From contig NW_020312022.1 in assembly GCF_003144115.1 (NCBI RefSeq), forward strand, positions 248,001 through 312,000: 64,000 nucleotides of DNA. The letters are read 5' to 3'. Every line of letters starts with the position of its first letter. The first letter of the stretch is position 1. This stretch comes from Tilletiopsis washingtonensis (lineage: Eukaryota; Basidiomycota; Exobasidiomycetes; Entylomatales). A program made the translations under genes and the position numbers. This document shows, piece by piece, positions 11,053-22,219 of the stretch. Below the pieces are notes generated by a model, which was not told the origin of the DNA, made no database searches, and saw only the letters and a list, made by a program, of their open reading frames with translations.

Positions 11053-12275
11053 ATGGTGTGTGGCCCATTCGCGCCTCTTGCTCAGCCGCGCGTGCTGACT
11101 CGCGCCTTTCTTTCAGCCGCCGACCAAGCCTGCGGGCGGTAAGATGATGTGAGTGACAACGGCACAGCGATGCACTAGCATGTGTGCTCACTGTGTGCGT
11201 GCTGCAGGGGCCTCATCAACTACCGTCTCCGCATCACCATGGACGATGGCCGCCAGCTCACGGGCCAGATGCTCGCCTTCGACGCACACATGAACCTGGT
11301 CATGGCCGAGAGTGCGTTACCACACAACGCAAACCCGCAGTGCGCCTGCTCACAATCTGCGTTCTCTCACAGCGGAAGAGTTCCGACGCCTAAAGCGCAA
11401 GGGCGGCAAGAAGCGCAAGCAGGGTCCGGAGGAGGGCGACGATGGCGACGACGCCGTGCCCGTGCCCGAGCCGGAGCAGAAGCGCACGCTCGGCCTTATC
11501 ATCCTGCGCGGCGAGAGCATCGTCTCGCTTAGTGTGGAGGGTCCGCCGCCGGCGGAGAAGACGCCTAGTGGCCCAGGGGTGAGTGCAGAGTGGAGCAGCG
11601 CAGCGTTGGGTGTCGGGCCAGGGTTGGAGCTGTCTGTGGTGGTACGCATGTCTTGGACATGCTAGGATGGCTAGACGAGGGATGCTGCGAGATGTGCGGG
11701 TGATGAGATGCTGCGCACTCTAGGGATGACGTCCTCGAATGTTGCTGCAGCTAGGCTGCCGGCTAGCAGCTCGCGCAAGCGATGAGAGCTCTGCATGCTG
11801 CTGCACTGCCCGCTTCGGCTTGCTCGCCGGGCCGTGACGATTGTCCAGGCCAGGCGCAAGGGCCTGCTTCGCGTTCTCCTGCCCGCGGTCTCAAGCTGAC
11901 CTCTGCTTGCACAGCTCGCTGCTGGACCTGGTCGCGGCGCTCCGGCTGGCCGCGGCATGGGTCTTGCCGCGCCTCCGGGCATGCCGGCTCCCGGCATGGC
12001 TGCACGGCCCATGGCCTACGCGCGTCCCCCGGGCATGGGCGCGCCGCCGCCGGGCATGCCTGGCATGCCTACAGGCCCACCGCCGGGCATGCCGGCCGGC
12101 TTTGGCCCACCGCCGGGCTTCGGCCCGCCGCCGGGCATGCCTGCTGGTCCGCCGCCGGGCTTCCCGGGTGCTGGATTCCAGCCGCCGCCGGGGTGGGTGA
12201 CTCGAGCAGCAGCAGGATGTCGACCGGGCTTGCTGACTTGCTTCCCTTTTCAGATTCCCCATGCCGCCGCGATAG
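11053..12275 (+). CDS. SMB1: Spliceosomal Sm core protein SmB
   Basis: Exons 11053-11055, 11117-11148, 11208-11311, 11373-11578, 11915-12192 and 12254-12275 give 214 aa. The first coding exon is the ATG alone. The Sm fold is clear: MMGLINYRLRITMDDGRQL, then LAFDAHMNLVMAETEEFRR (Sm1), and after a basic loop LGLIILRGESIVSLSVEGP (Sm2). The tail repeats PPPGM / GFGPPPG and ends GFPMPPR, the proline-methionine tail known in SmB that binds WW and GYF-type domains. SmB is part of the heptameric ring on U1, U2, U4 and U5 snRNAs. The 336-nt intron 4 is six times longer than its neighbours and falls exactly between Sm fold and tail, so its splicing decides whether the tail is present. Reading into that intron from exon 4 soon meets a stop. 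Confidence 0.95.
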
Positions 12276-12537
12276 GCGCCTCTCCGATCCCTCATGCCGC
12301 CACTGCAGCGCACCTGCGCTTCTCCTTCTCATCTCGCTCTTCTAAGCTGTCTCGTTCTTTCGCACGCCAACAAAATGACTACCGCTTCGAATCGCACGTA
12401 GCGCGTGGCGCAGACGCGCTCGCGTCGTGACGCAATGGTGACATTCAAGTCGAGGAGGAAAGGCCGGGAAGAGGTATGCAGGGCAGAGTGGTCGGGCGGG
12501 CTCGCGTGGCAGTCGAGGTGAGAAGCTGCCCCGGACG
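12276..12537. other. Convergent 3' spacer SmB / unknown gene
   Basis: 262 bp of shared 3' sequence, less GC-rich around 12330-12400. No RNA gene recognised. Confidence 0.4.
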
Positions 12538-13379
12538 TCAAAGCTTGGCGCGCCGCAGCCGCTGCGTGCCCATGATGGGACAGCGCGCCTGCTGCTGAGT
12601 CTCGTGCGCCGCCGCCAGCGGCAGGATGCCGAGCCAGGCGCCCTCCCAAGCGTCGACGAGCGGGCACTCGCGCTGCATCGGCACGCTGCGTGGCTTGCCT
12701 CCCTCGGCCGGCGCTGCTCCGCCGATGTCGAGCTGCCACGCCGACGAGAGCGGCTCTTCAGGCAGCGGAGCGCCAAGTCCAAGGTCGAGGCGCGCAAACG
12801 TGACGTGCGTCTGCGCCGCTCGCAGCACGCCAGCGGCTCGCAGGTGCGCCACGAGTGCATCGTGTGCGTGCAGCTGGTGCATGCTGCGCTCCGTGTCGGG
12901 CCGCCGTCGGCGCTCGGGCTCGGGCTGGAAGGCGAACTGCTGCAGCTGCTCGGCGTACGCGGAGGAGAAGTAGCGCGGTGCGGGTGCTGATGTTGCCAAG
13001 CGGCGTTGAGAGGAAGTGCTAGACTCGGACGGGGACAGCTCGAGAGGCGTGTGCAGCACGAAGCGGTTGAGCGACGCTCGCGGCGCGTCCTGTCGTGGCG
13101 CTGCGTGAGCGGACAGATCCTTGCAGAGCCGGCAGCGAGACTCACCCGAGCGAACGTCGTCTGCGGCCCATGCTTCTCGCCCTGCCGAGCGCCAGCGCGC
13201 TTGCCTCTGCCGCTGCTCAGACGCCTGGCGTGAGCAGCCGGCCTTGCTGCTCAGCGGGACCGCGGCGCCGCTCACCTGGTCGTGCGTGCAGCGTTCTGTC
13301 GCGCCAGACGACGCGCCAGGAGCATCTCGAGGCGGTCCGCCTGGCCGTCGACGGCCTCGAGGAGCGTGGTGAGGTACAT
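12538..13379 (-). CDS. Unrecognised protein, N-terminal helix
   Basis: Exons 13379-13276, 13224-13146 and 13089-12538 join to 244 aa; introns of 51 and 56 nt have good GT-AG ends and branch-like sites. The N-terminus (MYLTTLLEAVDGQADRLEML) is an amphipathic helix, followed by a basic stretch (RTTRRLSSGRGKRAGAR) that could be nuclear-targeting. A Ser-rich linker leads to a more ordered C-terminal half (LHAHDALVAHLRAAGVL, then LVDAWEGAWLGILPLAAAHE). I do not recognise the family. Two in-frame ATGs lie upstream (13439 and 13454), but the residues they would add are His/Pro-rich and look like a leader, so 13379 is preferred. The gene is probably real because frame and splice signals agree. Confidence 0.6.
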
Positions 13380-16300
13380 GCTGCTGAGACGAAGATGAGG
13401 AGGTGGTGGTGGATGGTGAGCACGCCTACTGGCAGCCATCCACGCGGTGCGCATTGCCAATGGCCCACGGCATGCTTCGCGCCTCGACTCGTCTCCTGCT
13501 CGCTGCCAGCTGGCATCTCCCTGGCCTTGCAGCCCGCACGCAGCGCAGGCGCAGAGCTAGAACGCTAATGTGGTGGACAAGCGAGCGGCCAGGCCCGTGC
13601 GTGCGACACGTCGCTGCTCAGGTGCCCCTGCCTCGGGACGCGAGCTCGCGTGTAGAGTGCGGGGCCAGAATGCGGTGCACCCGCGGGGCAGGGGCTCGAG
13701 TGCACACACACCTCTGTGAGGCCGCGGGGCGCGGACGCTTCGCCGGCGCAGCGGCAGCGCAGACAGCACGCACCACCACGACGAGCGAGAGAGGCGAGGT
13801 GCGGCTGTCGTGCCGCTGCCTGCCGCTGTCGCTGTCGCTGAGGCGCGGCGGCGGGGCTCGGCAGCGGCAGCCGCGGCGCGCTGAACTGCGGGGAAGTGCG
13901 GGGTGCAGGCAGCCGGGTGCTGCCGCTCTGCGGGCGCCTTCCCACTCTCACACTCAGACTCTGCTTGCACCCCGTTCAACACTCCAGAGCGGCAGGCGCA
14001 GGCTCGCCTCCGCGTCTGCCGCTGCAGCACCAGTGCCGCCATCCTGGCTCGCGCCCCGGAGGCGCTCAGCAGGCCGGTGAAGCCACCTGCGACAGCACCG
14101 TCGTCGAGACGTGCACGTGCGCGTCAGAGCCATCGGCTGGCAACGGCAGGTGCTCGCTCTCGCGTACCCTTATTTGCAGACTACTCGAACAAGAAGAAAC
14201 GGCCAGCCGCAGTCTTGTCCGGTTGACATCGATGATGACAGGTCGACTCTGCCGTTGTCGCCGGCAGGCGGAGACGGGCGCTGGCGCTCCTCGACAAGCG
14301 CAGGGGAGTGGACTCTCTCGCTGCTGTCCTGCGCGGACATTTTCACGTGATCTGGCGCTGTCGGCCGACGAGCTGCATCGAGAGCTGAGCTCGAGGACAA
14401 GGAAGCACGCCGGTGAGCCGTGCGGCCAGCCTGATGCCTGGCGCTGCCCGTGCGGCGGCAACAGCGCTTCTTCGAAGCAAACAGTCGAGCGAGATTCCAG
14501 TTCTGCGCCGACGACCACCCTGCACGGCGCTGCGACGTCGGCTTCTGCTGCTCGGGCGAGAAGCTGGGCATCATGCGTGGCCCATCCTGCGCTTCCCATT
14601 CCCATGCGCAGACTCACGCTCACCTTTGCACGCCAAAGCCGACGCGGGAGTGCGCTGAACACGAAAGGACAAAGGAGGGTGACGGTCCCGCGTCGCATGA
14701 TCCCTCAGTCACCACGCGAGATGCCGCACCACGCATCCGCGTCGGCGTCGGAGCAGGGTCAGCGCTTCGCGTCCCTGCGCAACCCCGCTCCGATACCCCT
14801 CGGCGTGCAGCGGGGCGTGCCTTGCGTAGCCATGGGAAGCATCAAGATGGGCGGTATTGCGAGCGGCTCGAACAGCCGCCCAGGTACCTGAGCGGACGCT
14901 CGGTGAGATCTGCCGAACCAGATCCCTCCGAGCCGGATCGCTCCGCTCCGTCGTCGGCTCCGCCCCGTCTTGGCTTTGCGGCGCAGCAAGAAGTAGTGCC
15001 GCAGCCGAGAGGGAAGCCCGATGGCCGACAGCTCCCACCGCCCTGCCATGCTGCAGCTGCTGCCGAGCCGGCACGCTGCACCGCTCGCCTCCGCCGATAC
15101 TGCGTGCTGCGTCTGAGCGTCGCGGGCGCGGCAGCGCTCGGCCAAGTCTGCACACGTGCTTTGAGCGCAACCTCGAGCCTGCAGCTGCACGTCGGGAGTG
15201 CCATGTCCGCGACACACGACGGCGTCAGGCTGCGGATGACAGCAGCGGCAGCAGGCGCAGCCTTGGCCGCTGTGCGGCGCAGTTTGCCCGGCGAGCCCCG
15301 AGAGTCGTGGGCCCGCTGGATCGGGTTGCGCCCGCTGCGGCTTGCGCGTGTGCACGGCTCAGCGAGCGTGCGAGCTGCGTCTGCACGCTGCAGCGCTGGC
15401 CTGGCCGCCTGCAGCAGCCTGGGACCCGCCTGGCCCAGAAGGTCGCCCTCGGCATGCTGTCCGCGAGGCCTGGACGTGCGTCTAGGCTGCGGCCGCCGTG
15501 TGTCTCGCACCACGGGCTGCTCCCGCGCCAGCGCCGCAGCGGGCTACTCTACTGCAGGCGCGTACGGTATTCCGTAGCCCAGCCCTCGCAGCGGCGCACG
15601 CACCGTGCAGCCCTGCTCGGCAGCGAGCTGCACCTCGTCGTCGAGAAACCGAGCGCGATCCGCGGCTGCTTGCGACAGACGCTCCATTGCCGATGCCGCA
15701 AGCTAGCGGACGATGCCCTTAGCACTCTCTGTCCGACGGAAGCAAGGCAGCGAGCGGCGAAGATGTGTGTGCTTGTTTCATGGGAAAGAAGGCCCTGCGT
15801 CCGCCATCCGCCGTTGCTCTCTTCGCCCTCTCTCAGCGGCAGGTCAGCAGCGGCGGGGCCTGTGCGGCAAGGCAGCTCTTTCGCATGACACCGTGCTGCG
15901 CAAGGCTGCAGGACCTGGCGGACGCCGTGGCTGGCTCCTGGGCAGCCGTCGGGGCGCGCGCCACGTGCTTAGCTCAATGACGGCGCGGGGCCGACGTCGG
16001 CGCCGGGGGCGGACGAGGTGAGGGCTGGATGTTCACATGGCCCCTCGCCCCCAGATTGGCCCGGCGCCGGCACGTCGTCGCTAGCGCCGGAGCGGACGGC
16101 GAAAGTGGCAGCGGCCGGTCCACCCATGGGAGCGGGCGCGGGCCAACTCGACGCGGTGCCGGCGCTGCCATGCATGTTCATGGCACCGCCCCGACGCAGC
16201 ACGGGAGTTGATCGCGGGGCCGACACGCCGGCAAACGTGCCCGTCCGCTCTTGCGTGGCGCCGCCCCCGCAGGACACCTCTGCAGCACGCAACGAGCGCG

Positions 16301-19069
16301 GCTGTGGCTTGGCAGCCTGCCATCCTGCCTCCGAGCGATGACCTCTTACGGCACGAGCCGCACGAGAGAGCGGCCCACGAACGAGCTCGGCACGGGAGAG
16401 AGAGCGCTAGAGGCGGGCGCCCATGTCTTGCATGAATGCGCATGTCTGCCGAGACGGCCCAGAGCATCGTCTCGACTCCTTTGTGACGCGGTCTCGAGCC
16501 GCGGCGAGATGGCAGTGGCGCCTTCCGGGCGGCAGCGATGGGTGGCCTGCGGCCACCGCAGCTGGCTCCGGCGTCGGATCAGATCGCTGCGCTCGAGCTC
16601 GGCGCAGCACCTCGGAGCGCGAGACATGTCACGCCGGACAGCCGCTTGCTGCTGCGCTCCAAGCTCAATCAAATGCAGGAGCGCGAGAGGGGGGCTATCG
16701 CATCAAATTGATCTGAGCGCGGGTCCGTGAGGCCGCCCCGGCCGTCAGGTGCAGATCTCCCACAGCCGCCGCCCGATGAGCGCGGGGGCTTTAGCCGAGA
16801 GGCTGCAGAGGCTGCACGGCGGTTGCAGCCGCAGTGGGGTTCGCGCAGGAGAGGAGCGCACGCAGTGCGCAGCGGCTCGTGCTGCATCAGGCAGCCACGC
16901 AGGGCATGTGGAGCGGTGCGTGCATGTCGTGCAGACGGGAGCGAGGGCAGCGTCGAGGCAGAACTTTCCCCGGCAGAGCCTCTTGGCCCAAGCGAGGCGC
17001 AGAGCGTAGGCAGCGCACTGCACGGCATTGGGCGTATCCCGACGATCGCCGGATGGAGCCATGCCTCCGCGCGGCTGGGGTGCGTTCTGCTCTGCACCTC
17101 GTCGCAGCCTTCTCAGCACCATTTGCGAGCCGGCACCGCGGGTCGGGGATCCATTCGCGGCAGCGGCGGGGACGGGGCAGCATCGCAGGTGCCTCGGCCC
17201 CAGGGCGCACCGTCCGACAGCTCGCAGCATCGGCAGGCACGAGGGCGGCGCAACGCGGAGGCGGTGCAGATTCAACCTTGTGGCCCGGCCGCCGGAGCGT
17301 CTGCTGAGGCTGCTGCTGTGCCTCCTGGGTGAGCGTGTCGCTAGATGCAGTCGATGCCAGCGGAATTCCGCTGCATACGGCAGCGCTCTCGCCTCTGGCC
17401 CTCGGCCCCGGCGCCGGCGTCCGCGCACACGGCGCTATTGTGATCGGGCAATTTCGCAGCGGCGGAGCAGCCGCAGTCCGGCGCTTGGGCGGCACCCGTC
17501 GCGCAACAAGCCCCCGTCGTGCCGTCGGGTGCGCATGGCAGCACCGTCACGCCTCCGAGCGCGCCTTACCGGTGGGAACGGCGCTAGTGCGTGTGCCGTC
17601 CTCGCCGGACGCGCGTGCTGCTGCTCCGGCCACTCGAGCACGCAGCGGCGCACACCCCAGTGCTGCATCTGGCAGGCGCACGACGACGAGAAGTGATTGC
17701 ACAACGGCTCCGGGGCCGCTCGCCTGCGGCTGCGCACCGCGGCGACGGCGCAGAGGCGCTGCACGCCGCTGGTCCAGGGAGGTCGCGGCAGACGCGGCGC
17801 CGTTTCAGGGGCGCGCGCGGTCCACGGCCGCCTCGCCAGCATCCTTGCGAGGCGCACCGAAGCTTGCAGATCGCAGCAGCATAGCACGAGTCTCGACGCT
17901 CGCAGGCCCCCTCCAGCTAGATGCTTCCAAGGCAGACGGCATGCTGCGGCGGCGCAAAGCGCTGTGGGGTGCAGGCAGCGGCACGGCGGCGCGGCGGGAC
18001 ACATGCACCTGCGACAGCCATGCGCCGCGCTCGGACGCCGCTCTGCCACTCATCGGCGCCCATCGAAGCTGCGCATCATCCCCCTCGCTCGCCGGCGCCC
18101 CGAACGCATGCCCCTGCGCTGCACTTGCATGCAGCGCTGCAGTGCGGCTGCTGCCGTGGTCCGAGACGAGACACTAAGGCACGGCGGATCCGTCTGCGCC
18201 GCAGAGGAGCCTCCGAGTCTGAGTGCCGCCGCCGCACAGCCGAACAGCGGCGCAGAAGGGGGCGAGGAGCATGGAGCCATGCATGAACATGCCCGTGCCC
18301 AGCAGCGGCCATTTCGACGCACCCTGCCTGCCGTCGGGAAGGGCAAAGGGTCGTCGGCGGCGGCGCCGTGCCCGCTCGCGGCATCTGGGGCTGCGACGCG
18401 CCTGCAGCGCGCTGCGGCCGCGCCTTCCATGCGCTCGCTGTCCAAGGCCGCACACCCGCCGCCGCTGCAGTGCCGTGCGTGCGAGAAGGCAGGGAACAAC
18501 GGAGGAATCGGGACCGAGTGTCTGCGCGCTGCGTGTGCGCCGCACGGCGTCTGCGTGCGAGGCGGCAGCGCATGCCCGTCCGTCCGGGGTGCTGCACCTG
18601 CGCTAGGCGATGGAAGCCGCCGAGCGGCACCCGTCCCTCGCTCCTGCTCCGCTTGCTGGCCGTTCATTTGCCAGGCCGGGTGCTGTTGCCATGGTGGATG
18701 TGCCGCTGCCCCGGTGCGGCTCCGGCAGGCGGGATCCACTCGGGCGCTGCGATGCCCTTATTGTCGCAGCCCGAGGGGCTTGCCGCCGCGCGTCTCTGCG
18801 GTGCGCGGCGCGTGCGCGGCGGGTGCAGGCAGGCCGGCAGCGAGGGCCGCTCCCAGCCGGCACAGCAGGACAGCAGCGCCTCCGTCGAGGCTCGCCAGCA
18901 CCTGTGTCCTGTTGGCGGGGCTGAGTCAGTGCTCCTTCCTTCCACACCATCATCCGCACCTACACCCCACCCTGTCTGCCGGTCCACCACGACATCGGCC
19001 GCCAGACGACGCCGCCACGCCCGGCCCTCGCGTGGGCCTCTCCTCTGCGCACGCCGCACGCCGCTCGCC
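13380..19069. other. 5.7-kb tract without a convincing gene
   Basis: The longest gap in a window where other gaps are 50-1650 bp. Long open frames exist on both strands but overlap one another, are rich in Arg, Cys and Ala, and lack domain-like blocks or paired introns; high GC alone produces such frames. The most protein-like stretch I saw is 14698-14892 (+, 64 codons), with nothing to support it. The tract abuts the HMG-box gene and may be its promoter and leader region. One HMG-type core ACAAAGG occurs at 14669-14675. Confidence 0.45.
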
Positions 19070-22000
19070 ATGGCGCCCCGCCGCGCGCCGCCGCAGCGCC
19101 AGGCAGCGCTCACTGCGGATGCTGGCAAGTCGGCGCCTGCAGAGCCCGTGGCCAGCTCCTCGCTCGCCGCCGAGCAGCCCGTCGACGCTGCTCCGGCACT
19201 GCGCAAGAGGGCGCCGAGGCCCAGCCGCAGCAAGCAGAGCAAGGCTGCCGCCGCGGCCGCTGCTGCGCCTGCGCCCAGCGCCGAACCGGCCTCGTCGCCA
19301 AAGGCCACCACCGCACCTTCTTCCGCATCACGCTCGCCCAGCCAGTCACCCGACAGCGCCTCCATCTCGCCAGCACTCACCGGCACGAGTCCCTGCACGT
19401 CGGGCCCCGAGTACTCCATCGGCGCTCCATCGAGGGTCGACTCGCCGTCGGGCCTGGCGGCGCCGAGCACAAGCACCAGCGAGGCGCCGTCCAAGGCGTC
19501 CAAGGACTCTTCTCGCCGGCGCGTCAAGAGCAGCGAGCCGTCGAGCGTCGTGCCGCGTCCGCCCAACGCATGGATCCTGTACCGCTCCGCCAAGCTCCGT
19601 GCTGGCGCCTCGTCAAACGAGCAAGAGATCGGCCTGCCGTTGGCGCCGATGCCTGGTCCCAGTGAAGCCGCTGCTGCGCCTGTCGAGTCGGAGAGCGCGA
19701 CCGACGAGTCTGGCCAGCGACGGCCAGGTGACTTGAGCAAGCGTCTCTCGGCGGCATGGAAGGCCGAGCCACCCGATGTGCGGGCCCACTTCTACCAGCT
19801 GGCGACGCAGCGGCGTCTCGAGCACGAGGCACTGTACCCGGACTACAAGTTCACGCCGCGCGTCACCGAGAAGCTGGCCAAGTCGCGCGAGGTGCGCGCT
19901 GCGGCTGCCGCCGAGACGCGGAAGCGCAAGGAGGAAGAGCTGGCCACCAGGCACAAGACGACGAGCGTCGAGGGCAGTGCAGAGCCCACCAGCGCAACGC
20001 AACAGGAGCCGGACGCAGCACGCGTCGCCACGCCACCGCCGGCGCCGGCTGCTCGTGCGTCGCGTGCCAAGTCGAGCAGTCCAAAGAAGAAGGCCAAGGC
20101 CAAGATCGCCCCTCGCAAGGCCGCGGCTGCGGACGCGGAGGCCTCGCCTGATCCTGCCAGCCTCGAGCGCCGCAGCTCGTATCCCTCGACGCCGGCAGAG
20201 TGGGCAGCGCCGGCGCCGTGGGTGCGAGACGCGCCTACAGCCGAGCCTCGCGGCGAAGCGTCCGCCAGCCAGGCTGCGCCGGTGACGCTGAGTCGCTCGG
20301 GTTCGAAGAAGAAGCGCCTTTCCGTCGACCTGCGTGGCACTGGCAGACGCGCTGGGCCGTATCCGCCGACGTCGATGCGTTCGCCTCGCTCGCCGGCCGG
20401 TGCGACGTTCGAGACGGCGATGCCGAGCTGGAGCACGACAGCACGGTCATTCGAGGCCCGTCGGACAGTCAGCGGCGGTGCGGCCGAGTGGCGTCCACTG
20501 AACGCGCCGCCGGCAGGTAGCAGCGACGAGGCCGCGCCGAGCCAGGCTCGCGCGGCCGCTCACGGCTCAGACTCTGGTCTCGCATCGCCGACGCCGCGTC
20601 GCCGTGCCCGAGCTGCGACGTCTGCCGCTTCTTCGCCGCATCATCGTATGCACTTCGACCTCGGCTTGGGCCTGCCTGAGCGCCAATACCGGAGTGCTCC
20701 GAGCACCTTGGGCGCAGCGTCTTGGGACCTCGCGTCGAGCGGCCTTGCGCAAGAGCCCTTCCAGGGTTGGGACGAGCGCGCCGAGCCGAGTGGCAACATG
20801 ACCTACTCGGCCGACGATTTCGACTTCGATGCGGCGCACGCGCACGCTCATGCCATCGGACGTTCCGAGGAGCTGCCGATGCAGATCGACCCGAGTCTGC
20901 TCGAGGCGGAAGGCAGCAGCAGTGGCCTGATGTCGTACGGCCAGACCGAGTCCGCGTCGCCCGAGCTTGCCGAGGCCGATCCGCTAGGCATCTTCGGCGG
21001 CGTCGGTGCGCCAACGTACGAGACATCCGACGGCACGCTGCTCAACTTCCAGCTGCCCGACTCGCTCGACCGGCAGGCGGCCATGATGCTCCTGATGGGC
21101 GACCACAACGAGTCGAGCGACGGGCGCGGCGGCCATGCCTTCATGCCTGGCTCGAGCGGCGAGCTCTTCGCGCTGGACGGCGATCATCTGCGCCTGGCTG
21201 GACGGATGCAGTTCGACGGCGTGCCGAGCATGCATCTCAACGAGCGGCAGCCGCGCGGGCCTTACGCTACCCAGCCGTTGAGCGGAGGCTCGATGGAGGG
21301 CTTGCAGGCTCCGGACATGCGAGCTCAGCACTCTGGCGACGCGCAACGCGGATACGCCGGGCTCGCTGATGGACGGATGAGTGCATCTCAGAACACTTCT
21401 GGCTATGGTGGCGCCGAAAAGGCAGGGCGTGTCAACGTCGACAGCTACGATGGTCAGTGGCGGAACTCTGCTGCGTCGCCTACGGGCCTGCCTGGCACGG
21501 CATCGATGGCCACATCGAACATGGCGGAGCCAACGCTTGCTCCGCGTGCTGCTCAGGTCTCGGAGTTCGCACCTCTGGTGCCGCGACGTCCATCGCTAGG
21601 CGCCAACTTGCGCAGCTACAGCTACACCAGCCCGGCACAAGCCTCGCCACCTTCGCTGGCGACGCAGCGATGGCCTACGTACTCTGGTGTTGCGCCCGGT
21701 CGCGAAGTGCAGCCCTCTTGGCAGCCTTCAGGCGCTGCGGCTCCAGTCCCGCAGCAGCAGCAGCCGCCACCGCCGTCAGCGCCAGAGCCGCAGCACCACT
21801 ATCGACACCAACATTACAGCGACCACGACCAGACTTCGGGCTACCCGGAGCACGACGCATCTGGTCAAGGCCGCGACGCGTTCCCGCTGCCGAACTTCAG
21901 TCGTCCGCTGTCGCCGCAGAAGCCGTTTGGCAGCGACGAGCCCTCGCATCTCGACGACACCGACATGTCGTGGGAGCGAGCAGTGTCGGCGGTGGTGCAC

Positions 22001-22219
22001 GACGCGTTCCCGCTCTCGCATCCCTCGGACGCTTCGGCGCTGCAGGACGCGCTCGACTTTGGCGCCATGTCCGTGTCGCGCGCCAGCAACGAGCACTCCT
22101 CCTCCTTCGGCGGCGTGTCCGGCATGCCGGCCGAGCCGAAGCTCGAGCTCAACGGCACCTTCTCCGAGGGCGAACTGCTGGCGCACCTCGAGGCCCTGCG
22201 TCGACGCCGCGCTGCCTGA
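19070..22219 (+). CDS. HMG-box transcription regulator
   Basis: A single open frame of 1049 aa from ATG 19070. An HMG box of the MATA/Ste11 kind spans about residues 159-264: VPRPPNAWILYRSAKLR (helix 1), then LSKRLSAAWKAEPPDVRAHF (helix 2) and QRRLEHEALYPDYKFTPR (helix 3). Helices 1 and 2 are separated by an extra Pro/Ser/Glu-rich insert. Before the box lies a Ser/Ala/Pro-rich 150-residue arm; after it a basic patch (SSPKKKAKAKIAPRK, a likely nuclear signal) and a long disordered, Gln/Pro/Ser-rich region typical of activation domains. HMG regulators of this type control mating and filament genes in basidiomycetes (Prf1 in Ustilago), but the match outside the box is too weak to name it. No obligatory intron; a possible in-frame one lies at 19662-19727. 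Confidence 0.85.
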   Translation: MAPRRAPPQRQAALTADAGKSAPAEPVASSSLAAEQPVDAAPALRKRAPRPSRSKQSKAAAAAAAAPAPSAEPASSPKATTAPSSASRSPSQSPDSASISPALTGTSPCTSGPEYSIGAPSRVDSPSGLAAPSTSTSEAPSKASKDSSRRRVKSSEPSSVVPRPPNAWILYRSAKLRAGASSNEQEIGLPLAPMPGPSEAAAAPVESESATDESGQRRPGDLSKRLSAAWKAEPPDVRAHFYQLATQRRLEHEALYPDYKFTPRVTEKLAKSREVRAAAAAETRKRKEEELATRHKTTSVEGSAEPTSATQQEPDAARVATPPPAPAARASRAKSSSPKKKAKAKIAPRKAAAADAEASPDPASLERRSSYPSTPAEWAAPAPWVRDAPTAEPRGEASASQAAPVTLSRSGSKKKRLSVDLRGTGRRAGPYPPTSMRSPRSPAGATFETAMPSWSTTARSFEARRTVSGGAAEWRPLNAPPAGSSDEAAPSQARAAAHGSDSGLASPTPRRRARAATSAASSPHHRMHFDLGLGLPERQYRSAPSTLGAASWDLASSGLAQEPFQGWDERAEPSGNMTYSADDFDFDAAHAHAHAIGRSEELPMQIDPSLLEAEGSSSGLMSYGQTESASPELAEADPLGIFGGVGAPTYETSDGTLLNFQLPDSLDRQAAMMLLMGDHNESSDGRGGHAFMPGSSGELFALDGDHLRLAGRMQFDGVPSMHLNERQPRGPYATQPLSGGSMEGLQAPDMRAQHSGDAQRGYAGLADGRMSASQNTSGYGGAEKAGRVNVDSYDGQWRNSAASPTGLPGTASMATSNMAEPTLAPRAAQVSEFAPLVPRRPSLGANLRSYSYTSPAQASPPSLATQRWPTYSGVAPGREVQPSWQPSGAAAPVPQQQQPPPPSAPEPQHHYRHQHYSDHDQTSGYPEHDASGQGRDAFPLPNFSRPLSPQKPFGSDEPSHLDDTDMSWERAVSAVVHDAFPLSHPSDASALQDALDFGAMSVSRASNEHSSSFGGVSGMPAEPKLELNGTFSEGELLAHLEALRRRRAA

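Noticed and set aside
11579-11914. Box C/D snoRNA in the long SmB intron (GTGATGA near 11701)
   Set aside because: No CTGA D box at a suitable distance and no terminal stem; the only CTGA is the intron branch site.
12320-12430. Possible tRNA from a TTCGAAT-like B box near 12385
   Set aside because: No acceptor stem, D-arm or anticodon arm could be placed around it.
13896-15888. Long overlapping open frames of 330-375 codons on the plus strand
   Set aside because: They overlap each other in different frames, are rich in Arg, Cys and Ser, show no domain-like motif and no supporting splice pattern. High GC explains their length.
17697-19069. Upstream extension of the HMG open frame
   Set aside because: Frames reach into the coding start but composition changes at ATG 19070 from Arg/Cys-rich to the Ser/Ala/Pro arm of the protein, and no splice joins them convincingly.
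19070-22219. Naming the HMG gene as prf1 or a mating-type gene
   Set aside because: Only the HMG box is recognisable, and no pheromone, receptor or homeodomain gene lies nearby to support it.
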